DNA of 64,000 nucleotides, from NCBI GenBank assembly GCA_042408875.1, contig JBHOQS010000022.1, positions 372,001 to 436,000 on the forward strand, in the 5' to 3' direction. The position numbers and the translations under genes are program-made. This document shows positions 33,968-42,716 of this stretch, in pieces. Numbering within the stretch: position 1 is the stretch's first letter; the number at the start of each line of letters is the position of its first letter. Source of the DNA: JBHOQS01 sp042408875 (lineage in GTDB: Bacteria > Chloroflexota > UBA11872 > JBHOQS01). The notes beneath the pieces are model-generated. The model was given only the letters and a program-made list of their open reading frames with translations, searched no databases and was not told the origin of the DNA.

Positions 33968-35098
33968 ATGCCACGGTCCCTGTGGGCTGCCCTGGCGCTC
34001 GCGCTGGTCGCGCTCGTCTCCGGCTGGCTGCGCCTCCCTCAGCCGCTAGTCTTCACGCTCTGCGCCGCGGCGATTCTTCCCCTCTCTGCCGTTATCGGCC
34101 GGGCTACCGAAGACCTGGCCGACCACATGGGGCCGCGCTTCGGCGGACTGCTGAACGCTACCTTTGGCAACGCTGCGGAACTGATCATTACGATCTTCGC
34201 TCTCAAGGCCGGGCTGGTCACGCTGGTGAAGGCGTCGATCACCGGCTCGATCATTGGCAACGCCCTGCTGGTCCTGGGCCTGGCGGCGCTCGTGGGCGGC
34301 TGGCGGCACGGAGTGCAGACATTCGATGCCCGCGAGGCAGGGCGCCACAGCACGATGATGATCCTTGCTATCATCGGGCTTTACCTGCCGGCTGGCTTCG
34401 CCACTATCATGCGCGACGCTGTGGTAGTAGAAGAATTGAGCATCCTGGTCGCGGTGGTGCTGTGGCTCACCTACGCCGCGTACGTGGCATACGGGATCTT
34501 CATGCCGGCAGGCGGCCCGCGCCTGGTGGTGGCCGAGCCCCGCCCTGTGGCCGAAGATGCACGGCCCGCCGGTAAAATCAAGCCAGCAGCCCGGGGCATG
34601 TCTCCGCAGGTGGCCGGCCATCATGCGCCGTGGAGCGTACGGATAGCTCTAGCTGTGCTGGTAGGAGCAACGGTGCTGACCGCGCTGGTGAGCGAACTGC
34701 TGGTACGCACGGTTGAGCCTGTGACGCACGCGCTCGGCTGGACGGAGCTCTTTGTCGGCGTGATCCTCGTGCCGATGATTGGCAACGTTGCCGAGCACTT
34801 CGGTGCGGTGATCGTGGCCTGGAAGAATAACATGGACCTGTCGCTCGCCATTGCCGCTGGCTCATCCACCCAGATCGCGCTCTTCGTCGCGCCGCTGCTG
34901 GTGCTGGTGAGCCTGGCGCTGGGCCATCCCATGGACCTGGTGTTCGTCCCGATGGAACTGCTGGTGCTGGGCCTGGCGACGGCGATCTTCGCCTATATCA
35001 GCCAGGACGGTGAGTCGACCTGGCTTGAAGGAGTACAACTGCTGGCAGTCTATCTCATGGCTGGCCTGGTTTTTTATCTCCTGCCGACCCAGGGCTGA
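33968..35098 (+). CDS. Calcium/proton exchanger (CaCA family, Cax/ChaA-like)
   Basis: 376 residues, about eleven membrane helices. The two inverted alpha-repeat ion sites are present: ATFGNAAELIITIFALKAG and MIGNVAEHFGAVIVAWKNN, followed by SLAIAAGSSTQIALFVAPLL. These match H+-coupled Ca2+ exchangers of the Cax type. A cytoplasmic loop near residues 180-215 is Pro/Arg-rich. It exports calcium to keep cytosolic levels low. The ribosome site before ATG 33968 is weak (AAAGAG). The receiver gene follows 32 nt later and may share the transcript. Confidence 0.9.
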   Translation: MPRSLWAALALALVALVSGWLRLPQPLVFTLCAAAILPLSAVIGRATEDLADHMGPRFGGLLNATFGNAAELIITIFALKAGLVTLVKASITGSIIGNALLVLGLAALVGGWRHGVQTFDAREAGRHSTMMILAIIGLYLPAGFATIMRDAVVVEELSILVAVVLWLTYAAYVAYGIFMPAGGPRLVVAEPRPVAEDARPAGKIKPAARGMSPQVAGHHAPWSVRIALAVLVGATVLTALVSELLVRTVEPVTHALGWTELFVGVILVPMIGNVAEHFGAVIVAWKNNMDLSLAIAAGSSTQIALFVAPLLVLVSLALGHPMDLVFVPMELLVLGLATAIFAYISQDGESTWLEGVQLLAVYLMAGLVFYLLPTQG

Positions 35099-35130
35099 GC
35101 GGTACAACATGGGAGCGAGGAGGTACAGGC

Positions 35131-35565
35131 ATGACTGCAGCCCGACGGCCTACGGTCCTGGTCGTAGACGATGAGCAAGAGAATCTGGCTGTCATGTGCG
35201 ATATCCTCCGCGAGGTCGTCGGGGCTGTGCCAATTGCTGCTGCGTCGGCGACGGAGGGGCTGGAGCTGGCACGGCAGCACCAGCCCGACCTGATCCTGAT
35301 GGACCTCTTGCTCCCAGACATGGAAGGCCTGGGAGCGGTGGCTCGGTTGAAGCAAGACCCTGCTACCGCGTCGATCCCGGTTGTTGCGGTGAGCGCCCTG
35401 GTTAGCCGCGCGGATCGCGACCAGGCGCTCGCGGCGGGGTGCGTGGATTATGTGGGCAAACCGTTCGATCTCGATGAGCTTGTGGAGACGGTCAGACGGC
35501 ACCTCGCCCCGGCAGGATCAGGCCCGAGGGCGTCCGGCGCGGCAGATTCGCACGAGCCTGCGTGA
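35131..35565 (+). CDS. CheY-like response regulator receiver protein
   Basis: 144 residues from ATG 35131 with GAGGAGG 9 nt upstream. Complete receiver: VLVVDDEQEN, phospho-acceptor Asp in LILMDLLLPDMEG, Ser in VAVSALVS and Lys in YVGKPFDLDEL. The domain ends near residue 125 with a short polar tail and no output domain. It probably signals through protein contacts, as CheY or polar-growth receivers do. Its 3' end overlaps the convergent HEAT-repeat gene by 74 nt. Confidence 0.88.
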   Translation: MTAARRPTVLVVDDEQENLAVMCDILREVVGAVPIAAASATEGLELARQHQPDLILMDLLLPDMEGLGAVARLKQDPATASIPVVAVSALVSRADRDQALAAGCVDYVGKPFDLDELVETVRRHLAPAGSGPRASGAADSHEPA

Positions 35566-37105
35566 TGCTGAGCAGCGCGAGGGCGCGTGCGAAGGGATGG
35601 CGTGCAATCGGTACAGCAGGATCCTCGAAGGCCAGCGCCGCTGCCAGGGCGCGGCGCGCTGCATCAGGCTGTCCCGTCTTCAGGAAGATGTAGGCCATCT
35701 CCTCCAGCCGCCGCCTGTACAGATGGCGGCGCTCCTCGGTGAAGTACCGCTCCACCGCCTGCGAGACGAGCTGGTTGATCCGCTCTTCCTGAGCAGTTTC
35801 GCTCAGCACCAGCGGGCTCTCTTCTGCCTGGACGAGCTCAAAGGCGATATCTGTTACCTCATCAGGGAACGGCCAGCTCTGAAACTCCGGCAGCTCCAGA
35901 AGGTTGGCCGATTCAGCAAGGACGCTCCAGCGGCCGCGTAGCTGCTCGGCGTCGAGGAGATCATAGACGGGAGGGCGGGGAAGCGCCGTGCCGGGCGGAG
36001 CGAGCACATCACGCCACCGCAGGAACTCGGCGTCGGACTCAAGGCGGATCGTGGTTCGACGCGCTTCCGCCTCAGCGATCAGACCACGAGCATACTCCGG
36101 CGGGATCTCCACCAGCGGAAAGCCGTGCGCATCGCGATTGTGCTCCTCGACCTCGCGGAGCGCCCGGCGCGTGGTGGTCGGTACGGCAACGAAGTGCTGC
36201 ACGCCCTCGCGCTCGTTGAGGATCATCCGCGCCAACACAGTGGGCTCCATGCGACGGCGCATCGTCACCCAGAGCAGCCGGCTGCCGGTGCCGTCAATGT
36301 TACTCGCCCACGCCTGGAGCACTTGCTGGGGCGGCGGGACCACCACCGCCGGGCGCTCTGGAGCTGGTGGCTGCACGCCGATCTGCCGCAGCCGGAACAG
36401 GGCGCGGCGGGCGGCTCGCTGCACCTCGCGGACGGCCGTGCGTTCGGCAACCTCCTCCAAGGCAGCGGCGGCAGCCGGCGTGGCGATCGTCGCCAGGGCC
36501 TCGATGGCTGTCATCTGGAGGTGCGTATCGTCGCTTGCCGCGACGAGGCGGAGGAGCGGCAGGGCGCGCTCGCCTACTTCAGCAGCAAGCTGGCGCAGTG
36601 CCTGGAAGGAGACCGGCCGGGCCATGAAGCGGAGCTGGCCGATCAGCCCATCGAGCGCCAGCTCAGATGGCTCTGGCTCTGCCAGCACAGCCGCTGCGCG
36701 CGCCTTGAAGGCCTCGATCTCCTCGTCGCGCACGAGCTCGCGCAACAGCGCTTCAGCGACGCGGCGGGTCTCTTCGGGAGCCCGACGATCGGCGGCCAGC
36801 CGGCGCAGCGGCTCAATAAAGGCGGGGTCATCGAGCCGCCGGAGCAGGTCCAGCAGGCCTGCCTCGTCGGCCGCGCTCGCCCGCTCCAGCCGCCGCACCA
36901 CAGCAGCACGGTACTCCTCGCCCAGCGTGCGCAGGCGCTGGACGATTTCCGCCAGCGGTTCCTCGGCAGCAGCGGCCGCGCCGCCGCGCGGCGCAAGGGT
37001 GAGGTAGTGCTCGATCAGACGGGCCGCCTCACGCCGCTGGACGAGCCGCCGGTCGATCTGGCCGTGCTCGCCGGCACGGCCGCGTTCAGGTGGTTTCCTG
37101 GGCAC
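35492..37105 (-). CDS. HEAT-repeat protein
   Basis: 537 residues from GTG 37105. Residues ~40-240 consist of repeated helical pairs of the HEAT type (LLDLLRRLDDPAFIEPLRRL, MTAIEALATIATPAAAAAL, VQRAARRALFRLRQIG). The C-terminal ~290 residues are a separate mixed alpha/beta region with no domain I recognise (WASNIDGTGSRLLWVTMR … YIFLKTGQPDAARRALAAAL). No signal peptide, so it is probably cytoplasmic and binds other proteins. It overlaps the receiver gene by 74 nt tail to tail. Confidence 0.75.
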   Translation of the reverse strand: MPRKPPERGRAGEHGQIDRRLVQRREAARLIEHYLTLAPRGGAAAAAEEPLAEIVQRLRTLGEEYRAAVVRRLERASAADEAGLLDLLRRLDDPAFIEPLRRLAADRRAPEETRRVAEALLRELVRDEEIEAFKARAAAVLAEPEPSELALDGLIGQLRFMARPVSFQALRQLAAEVGERALPLLRLVAASDDTHLQMTAIEALATIATPAAAAALEEVAERTAVREVQRAARRALFRLRQIGVQPPAPERPAVVVPPPQQVLQAWASNIDGTGSRLLWVTMRRRMEPTVLARMILNEREGVQHFVAVPTTTRRALREVEEHNRDAHGFPLVEIPPEYARGLIAEAEARRTTIRLESDAEFLRWRDVLAPPGTALPRPPVYDLLDAEQLRGRWSVLAESANLLELPEFQSWPFPDEVTDIAFELVQAEESPLVLSETAQEERINQLVSQAVERYFTEERRHLYRRRLEEMAYIFLKTGQPDAARRALAAALAFEDPAVPIARHPFARALALLSITQARANLPRRTPSGLILPGRGAV

Positions 37106-37183
37106 AGGTCTGCTCTCTACGCCTCTCTAAATTCTACCCTGTCGCGCACCGGCCGCTGACGCTGGGCACCCCGAGCGCTCCAG

Positions 37184-37510
37184 CTATTGCAGGGGGGAGA
37201 AGCTCGTCGGCCGCAGGATCATGTTCGTGACGTGGTGCACGAGCGGGCCGTCACGCTCGCTCTCCGCACGCTGCTGCTGCCACTCGGGATCGGCGCTGAA
37301 GGCGGCCCAGGCGCGCTCACGCGCGTTCAGGTCCTCGTACTGGCAGATATAGATCAACTGGTGATTGCTCTCGCCTACCACAGTGGTCCAGTAGCCGATG
37401 ACCTTGATCCCGTGCTCCGCAAACTTGCGGCAGGTGATGGTGGTGAAGCGCTCAAGCAGCGCCGGCAGCTTGCCGGGCATCGCATGATAGATCCGTAGCT
37501 CGTAGATCAT
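37184..37510 (-). CDS. NIPSNAP-family protein
   Basis: 108 residues from ATG 37510 (GGAG 9 nt upstream). It starts MIYELRIYHAMPGKLPALLERF and continues GIKVIGYWTTVVGESNHQLIYICQYEDL, the typical ferredoxin-like beta-alpha-beta pattern of NIPSNAP proteins. The family's biochemical role in bacteria is unclear; members are often found beside sugar or aromatic catabolic genes. It follows the glucarate dehydratase gene on the same strand (69 nt), which suggests a shared operon and a link to sugar-acid metabolism. Confidence 0.82.
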   Translation of the reverse strand: MIYELRIYHAMPGKLPALLERFTTITCRKFAEHGIKVIGYWTTVVGESNHQLIYICQYEDLNARERAWAAFSADPEWQQQRAESERDGPLVHHVTNMILRPTSFSPLQ

Positions 37511-37522
37511 CTGCCTGTGCTC

Positions 37523-37566
37523 CCTGCATACCTGCATACCATAGGGTTCGGCGGACCAGCGGACCA
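37523..37566 (+). repeat. Two adjacent 8-bp tandem duplications
   Basis: CCTGCATA repeats at 37523-37530 and 37531-37538. GCGGACCA repeats at 37551-37558 and 37559-37566. Both lie in the short gap between the NIPSNAP and glucarate dehydratase genes. Confidence 0.8.
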
Positions 37567-37579
37567 GCGGGCCTCGTGC

Positions 37580-38785
37580 TCACCAGCGTACCCGCCGCGG
37601 CTCCCAGTCCGGGAGGAAACGACGCATGGCCTCGACATCGTTGCGCGCCTCGGACGGACGGCTTGCGGCGATCTCGGCGTAGTAGCGCAGCCGGTCCTCG
37701 TCGAGGGTGACGCCAAGCCCGGGGCCAGCAGGCACTTCCAGGCAGCCGTTCTTGAAAGTGAAGCGCTCCTGCACGATGTCGTAGCGTTCCTGCCACGGAT
37801 AGTGGGTATCGCTGGCGAAGGTAAGCTGCGGCGTGGTTGCCGCAGCATGGATCATCGCGGCCATGCTGATGCCGAGGTGCGTGTTCGAGTGCTGGCTCAT
37901 ACCTAGGCCAAAGGTCTCACAATAGTGCCCCAGCGTCTGCATTGCCCGCAGGCCACCCCAGCCGTGATGGTCGCCTAGGATGACGCGCACGGCCCCGAGC
38001 CGGATAGCGGAGGGCAGGTGCGCGAACTCGGTCACGCACATATTCGTGGCCAGCGGCAGGCGCGTGCGCTTCTGCACCTCTGCCATGGCCTCCTGCCCGG
38101 CCACGGGGTCCTCGTAGTACTCGATCTCCAGCTCCTCCAGCGCTGGAATCCACGTGATCGCCGTCTCCAGTGACCACGACGCGTTCGGGTCAATGCGCAG
38201 CTTGTAGGTCGGGCCGAAATATTCTCGCATCAGCCGGAGCGTGCGGACCTCTTCTTCCGGGGGCAGGACTCCGCCTTTCAGCTTGAGCACCGTGAAGCCG
38301 TAGCGTTCGACGAAGCGTTGTGCCTCGCCAAGCATAGCCTCGGGCGTGAGCACCTCGCCCCAGTCGTCCTCCTGGCCCTCGTAGCGCTCGAACTTGTAGA
38401 ACAGGTAAGCCGAGAAGGGGACGGGGTTCCGCACCACGCCGCCGAGCAGGTCAGCCACGGAGCGCTTGAGCGCCTTGCCCTGGATATCCAGGCAGGGCAC
38501 CTCGAAGGCGCCGTAATCCCGGGCGCGGGCACCCGGCACGGCCATGAGGCGCTGGCGGAGTACCTCCAGATGGAAGGGATCGAGGCCAATGACGATCTCG
38601 CGCAGGCTATCCAGCCGGCGCTTAAGCGCCATTCCGCCCGGCATCTCACCGAGGCCGACGATACCCTCGTTGGTGTAAACTTGTATGACATTGCGCAAGG
38701 CATACGGCTCATGCACGCCGTTGCAATTGCGTAACGGCGGATCGGGCACAGCGATGACGGTAACCTTCACGTCAGTGATCTTCAT
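37580..38785 (-). CDS. gudD: D-glucarate dehydratase
   Basis: 401 residues. Enolase-superfamily enzyme of the glucarate dehydratase subgroup: catalytic lysine pair VLKLKGG, metal ligands RIDPNASW, EYYEDPV and LATNMCV, His/Asp dyad region ILGDHHGWGG and SQHSNTHLGIS, and ASDTHYPWQE. It removes water from D-glucarate (or L-idarate) to give 5-keto-4-deoxyglucarate. Glucarate is the expected product of the uronate-dehydrogenase-like enzyme at 13610, so both may act in one pathway even though unlinked. The NIPSNAP gene follows. Confidence 0.85.
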   Translation of the reverse strand: MKITDVKVTVIAVPDPPLRNCNGVHEPYALRNVIQVYTNEGIVGLGEMPGGMALKRRLDSLREIVIGLDPFHLEVLRQRLMAVPGARARDYGAFEVPCLDIQGKALKRSVADLLGGVVRNPVPFSAYLFYKFERYEGQEDDWGEVLTPEAMLGEAQRFVERYGFTVLKLKGGVLPPEEEVRTLRLMREYFGPTYKLRIDPNASWSLETAITWIPALEELEIEYYEDPVAGQEAMAEVQKRTRLPLATNMCVTEFAHLPSAIRLGAVRVILGDHHGWGGLRAMQTLGHYCETFGLGMSQHSNTHLGISMAAMIHAAATTPQLTFASDTHYPWQERYDIVQERFTFKNGCLEVPAGPGLGVTLDEDRLRYYAEIAASRPSEARNDVEAMRRFLPDWEPRRVRW

Positions 38786-38949
38786 CCCCCAGTTCCCGAC
38801 ACAGAGATCTTGGCTGGTGATGCGTGGCAGCGGCGGCCAGGCGCGCCACCCTGTACGGTGGCGGCCACAGTGTACACGAAGCCGGGAAGACGCGCCAACC
38901 AGCCTCCGGCAGGCGGCAGGCCCCAGAGCGCTGCGCCAGGTGGCGATAC

Positions 38950-38979
38950 TTGACTTTCTTACTCATCATAGTTTACTAT
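38950..38979 (+). promoter_or_regulatory. Promoter of the sulfate assimilation operon with overlapping palindrome
   Basis: TTGACT (38950-38955), 18-bp spacer and TACTAT (38974-38979). The palindrome ATAGT-TT-ACTAT (38968-38979) covers the -10 box and could bind a repressor. The predicted leader to ATG 39049 is about 60-65 nt. Confidence 0.55.
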
Positions 38980-39048
38980 CAGAGGGAATACTTGAGTTCG
39001 TCGCGCGATGAAATCAATAAACTGCGTGGCAGGGGGAGGACTGCTGGC

Positions 39049-40914
39049 ATGATGAGCAATCGCGAGAGCGGGGTCACGATCTGGCTGACCGGGCTCTCTG
39101 GCGCGGGCAAGAGCACGCTGGCGAGCCGGCTGGAGGCCGAGCTGCGCCGTCGCGGCCGCTTCGCCGAGGTACTCGACGGAGATGTGGTGCGCACGCACCT
39201 GTCGAAGGGCCTGGGCTTCTCGAAAGAGGACCGCGATACGAACATCCGGCGCATTGCCTTCGTGGCGCACCTGCTGACCCGCAACGGAGCCACGGTGATC
39301 GTGGCGGCCATCTCACCGTACCGTGACGTGCGTGAGGAAGCGCGGCGGATGATCGGACGCTTCGTCGAGGTCTACGTCAAGTGTCCTTTAGAGGAGCTCA
39401 TACGCCGCGATGTGAAGGGCTTGTACGCCAGGGCTCTGCGGGGGGAGATCCCCAATTTCACCGGCGTCTCCGATCCGTACGAAGAACCGCTGGCGCCGGA
39501 GGTCGTCGTGGAGACCGATCGCGAGACGGTAGACGAGAGCGTGGCAAAGATCGTCGCTGCACTGGAGCGGCTAGGCTACCTGACGCCAGTCCCGGCCGTG
39601 GGGATGGGCGACGGCAGGGCGGCCGGACTGGATGGCGGCAACGACGCCGTCCACGAGCCGGCCACGGGATCGTCTGTGGCGAGCGCTGGCGCACTGGCAG
39701 TGGGAAGCAGCGGCAATGGCGCCGCTGCACCTGCCGGCTGGGGACGGCCGAACGGCTCGCCGCCCCCGCACGGCGGCCGGCTGGTGCAGCGCCTGCTCAC
39801 CGGCGATGAGGCCCGCGAGGCGCGGGTCGAGGCCAGCCGCCTCCCGCAGGTGCGCATCGGCATGCGCGAGGCCTGCGACCTCGAGCTGATCGCTAACGGC
39901 GGATTCAGCCCCCTCGAGGGCTTCATGGGCCGCGCCGACTACCTGAGCGTGATCGAGCACGCCCGGCTGGCCAATGGGCTGGTGTGGACGGTGCCGGTCG
40001 TGCTGGGTGTCTCGGCCGAGGAGGCCGAGCGCCTCGCCCTGGGCCAGCGCATCGCCCTGGTGGACGACCAGGGGCCGCTAGCGGTGCTTGAGCTGCTCGA
40101 GAAGTTCGCTGCGGAGCCCGAGCGGGAGGCGCGCCTAGTGTACAAGACCACCGAGGAGGCCCATCCGGGCGTGCGGGCAGTCTACCAGCGCGGCCCGGTG
40201 CTGCTAGGCGGCCCGATCACCCTGCTGCGGCGCCCGGCGCGGCTGGCCTTCGATGGCTATCTGCTCGATCCGGCCGACACCCGGCGCATCTTCGCCGAGC
40301 GCGGCTGGCGCACTATCGTGGGCTTCCAGACACGGAACCCCGTGCATCGCGCCCACGAGTATCTCCAGAAGGTCGCGCTCGAGATCGTCGACGGCCTGCT
40401 CCTGCATCCCCTCGTTGGCGCCACCAAGGACGACGATATCCCGGCGGAGGTGCGTCTGCGCTGCTACCAGGTGTTGCTGGAGCACTACTATCCGCGCGAG
40501 CGCGTGCTGCTGAGCGTGCTGCCGGCGGCCATGCGCTACGCTGGCCCGCGGGAGGCGATCTTTCACGCCCTGATCCGCAAGAACTACGGCTGCACGCACT
40601 TCATCGTCGGCCGCGACCACGCCGGCGTGGGCAACTACTACGGCACCTACGAGGCGCAGGAGTATTTCGACCAGTTCGCCCCTGAAGAGCTGGGGATCAT
40701 CCCGCTCAAGTTCGAGCACACCTTCTACTGCCGTGCCTGCGCCAGCATGGCATCGCCGCGGACCTGCCCGCATCCCGCGGACCAGCACGTGATTCTCTCC
40801 GGCACGCAGGTCCGCCAGATGCTCGCCCGCGGGGAACTGCCGCCACCGGAGTTCACTCGCCCTGAGGTGGCCCGCGTGCTGATCGAGGCGGCACGACAAT
40901 CTGTGCCAGCGTAG
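39049..40914 (+). CDS. Bifunctional APS kinase (N) / ATP sulfurylase (C)
   Basis: 621 residues from ATG 39049 (GGGGGAGGA 9 nt upstream). Residues ~5-185 are adenylylsulfate kinase (P-loop GLSGAGKST, DGDVVRTHLSKGLGFS). A Gly/Ala-rich linker (~190-245) follows. Residues ~250-620 are sulfate adenylyltransferase: QTRNPVHRAHEYL, VGRDHAGVG, and a zinc site FYCRACASMASPRTC as in thermophilic enzymes. It activates sulfate to APS and phosphorylates APS to PAPS. Kinase-first order is that of animal PAPS synthases; the Aquifex-type fusion has the opposite order. It is the first gene of the operon. Confidence 0.92.
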   Translation: MMSNRESGVTIWLTGLSGAGKSTLASRLEAELRRRGRFAEVLDGDVVRTHLSKGLGFSKEDRDTNIRRIAFVAHLLTRNGATVIVAAISPYRDVREEARRMIGRFVEVYVKCPLEELIRRDVKGLYARALRGEIPNFTGVSDPYEEPLAPEVVVETDRETVDESVAKIVAALERLGYLTPVPAVGMGDGRAAGLDGGNDAVHEPATGSSVASAGALAVGSSGNGAAAPAGWGRPNGSPPPHGGRLVQRLLTGDEAREARVEASRLPQVRIGMREACDLELIANGGFSPLEGFMGRADYLSVIEHARLANGLVWTVPVVLGVSAEEAERLALGQRIALVDDQGPLAVLELLEKFAAEPEREARLVYKTTEEAHPGVRAVYQRGPVLLGGPITLLRRPARLAFDGYLLDPADTRRIFAERGWRTIVGFQTRNPVHRAHEYLQKVALEIVDGLLLHPLVGATKDDDIPAEVRLRCYQVLLEHYYPRERVLLSVLPAAMRYAGPREAIFHALIRKNYGCTHFIVGRDHAGVGNYYGTYEAQEYFDQFAPEELGIIPLKFEHTFYCRACASMASPRTCPHPADQHVILSGTQVRQMLARGELPPPEFTRPEVARVLIEAARQSVPA

Positions 40915-40921
40915 TGCGCGG

Positions 40922-40972
40922 GCCCGTCCTGATGAGCCCCGGCCGCTTGACGCAGGGCTTATCAGGACGGGC
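40922..40972 (+). promoter_or_regulatory. Long hairpin between the APS kinase/sulfurylase and sulfite reductase genes
   Basis: GCCCGTCCTGAT (40922-40933) pairs with ATCAGGACGGGC (40961-40972). The stem continues through G34-T60 and AGCCC/GGGCT to give 18 pairs around a 15-nt loop. It ends 4 nt before the AAGGAGG ribosome site of the sulfite reductase. No T-run follows, so it is unlikely to be a simple terminator; mRNA processing, stability or translational control is more likely. Confidence 0.7.
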
Positions 40973-40988
40973 TGAAAGGAGGCATCCC

Positions 40989-42710
40989 ATGACTGAGATA
41001 CTCCAGCGTCCGCTCCCGCCACGGCCTGGCCTGCGTGAAGAGCCGACCTGGGATCTGGTGGTCAAGCGCAATTACGTCGAGCGCCTAAAGCGCGAGAAGT
41101 TCCCGCTGAATGTGCGCAACGACCTGCCGGAGCTGATCGAGCAGGGGTACGAGAACATCTCCGAAGAGGACATCGTGCGCCTGCAATGGTGGGGGCTCTA
41201 CCACGACAAACCGAAGGTCGGCACGTTCATGATGCGCATCAAGATCCCTAACGGGATCCTCTCCCCGCAGAAGCTACGCACCATCGGTGAGATCAGCAAC
41301 CGCTACGGCCGCGGCTACGGGGAGCTCTCCACCCGCCAGAACGTGCAGCTCCACTGGATCGAGCTGGCGCATCTGCCCGACATCTTCGCTACACTCGAGC
41401 GCAACGGCCTGACCACTGCCGGGGGCTGCGGCGACACGGTGCGCAACATCACCGGCTGTCCGGTGAGCGGCATCGATCGCGAGGAACTGTTCGATGCCTG
41501 GCAGGTGGCGCTCGAGGCGGCGAAGTTCTTCTACGGCAATCCGGAATACTCCGACCTGCCGCGCAAGCATAAAATCACGATCGCTGCCTGCCCCTATCAG
41601 TGCAATCTTCCCGAGATGCACTGCATTGCCCTCATCGGTGTGAAGAACACCTCCGGCGGGCGCGAGCGTCTCGGCTTTGCCGTGCGCGTCGGCGGCGGAC
41701 TCTCCACTGCCCCGCGCATCTCGCAGGACATGGGCGTCTTCGTGGAGCTCTACGATGCCATCCCGGTGCTGCGAGCCATCCTAGACGTATGGAAGTCTGA
41801 CCTGCGCTACCGTGTCTCCCGCGTCAAGGCGCGGCTGAAATTCATGGTGGACGACTACGGCGCAGCCGGAGTGCGCCAGCGGGTCGAGGAGCGGCTGGGA
41901 CGCCGCCTAGAGGACTTCACTGCGCCGCCGCCGATCGGCTATACCACGCACCTGGGCGTGCACCCGCAGAAGCAGGAGGGCTTGAATTACATCGGCTTCC
42001 CGGTCCACCTGGGCCTGATGACCGGCGACCAGATGCTCCGCCTGGCCGATCTCATCGAGCGGTATCCCACCGGCGAGATGCGCCTGACGCGGCAGCAGAA
42101 CTTCATCTTGAGCGGCATCCCGGTCGAGGAGACCCAGCGGGTGATCGACGAGGTGGCAGAGATTGGTTTCCCGCTCGATGTGAACCGCCTGCGCGGCGAG
42201 TCCGAGGGGTGCACCGGCGACCCGCACTGCAACTACTCGGTCACCGAGACCAAGGCCAAGTTGGGCGTCATCATCGAGCATCTCGAGAAGACCTTCGGCC
42301 GGCAGGTCGAGGGCCTGCGGCTCCATCTGGATGGCTGTCCGCACTCCTGCTGCCATCACTGGCTGGGTGACATCGGCATCCAGGGCACGACGGCTCGCGA
42401 GCGCGGCGAGGGCGGCGAGAAGCTGCAAGCCTATGATATCTACCTGCGCGGCGGCGTCGGTCTGGAGGCGGCCATCGGCACGCCGCTCCTCCGGCGGGTG
42501 CCCTCCGAGCAGGTGCATCTCTTCGTCGAGCGGCTGGTGCGTGCCTGGTTGAGCGAGCGGCGGGACGGCGAGACCTTCAAGGGGTGGGCAGACCGCAAGA
42601 GCGATGAAGAGCTGGTGTACATCGCCAGTGCCGGCACTATGCAGGTACCGCGCCGGGTGATCGGCGAGCGCCGCGGCGCCGCTGCCGCGGCCGCCCAGGA
42701 GGACGAATGA
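40989..42710 (+). CDS. sir: Ferredoxin-dependent sulfite (nitrite) reductase
   Basis: 573 residues from ATG 40989 (AAGGAGG, 6-nt spacing). It has two ferredoxin-like/siroheme domains, STRQNVQLHWI in the first half, and the cluster ligands CTGDPHC (Cx5C) and CPHSC (Cx3C) that bind the 4Fe-4S/siroheme unit. Nitrite and sulfite reductases of this size look alike; the position between ATP sulfurylase and APS reductase makes sulfite the likely substrate, reduced by six electrons to sulfide. The C-terminus is Ala-rich (RRGAAAAAAQEDE). Confidence 0.88.
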   Translation: MTEILQRPLPPRPGLREEPTWDLVVKRNYVERLKREKFPLNVRNDLPELIEQGYENISEEDIVRLQWWGLYHDKPKVGTFMMRIKIPNGILSPQKLRTIGEISNRYGRGYGELSTRQNVQLHWIELAHLPDIFATLERNGLTTAGGCGDTVRNITGCPVSGIDREELFDAWQVALEAAKFFYGNPEYSDLPRKHKITIAACPYQCNLPEMHCIALIGVKNTSGGRERLGFAVRVGGGLSTAPRISQDMGVFVELYDAIPVLRAILDVWKSDLRYRVSRVKARLKFMVDDYGAAGVRQRVEERLGRRLEDFTAPPPIGYTTHLGVHPQKQEGLNYIGFPVHLGLMTGDQMLRLADLIERYPTGEMRLTRQQNFILSGIPVEETQRVIDEVAEIGFPLDVNRLRGESEGCTGDPHCNYSVTETKAKLGVIIEHLEKTFGRQVEGLRLHLDGCPHSCCHHWLGDIGIQGTTARERGEGGEKLQAYDIYLRGGVGLEAAIGTPLLRRVPSEQVHLFVERLVRAWLSERRDGETFKGWADRKSDEELVYIASAGTMQVPRRVIGERRGAAAAAAQEDE

Positions 42711-42716
42711 GGCAGG

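Noticed and set aside
35492..37105. HEAT-repeat protein as a phycobilisome-lyase-like enzyme
   Set aside because: Only generic HEAT repeats are present, with no lyase-specific motif and no pigment genes nearby.
40929..40980. CTGATGAG followed later by CTGAAA, reminiscent of a hammerhead ribozyme core
   Set aside because: In a hammerhead the GAAA must directly follow stem II. Here the long perfect stem places it outside, so the resemblance is accidental.
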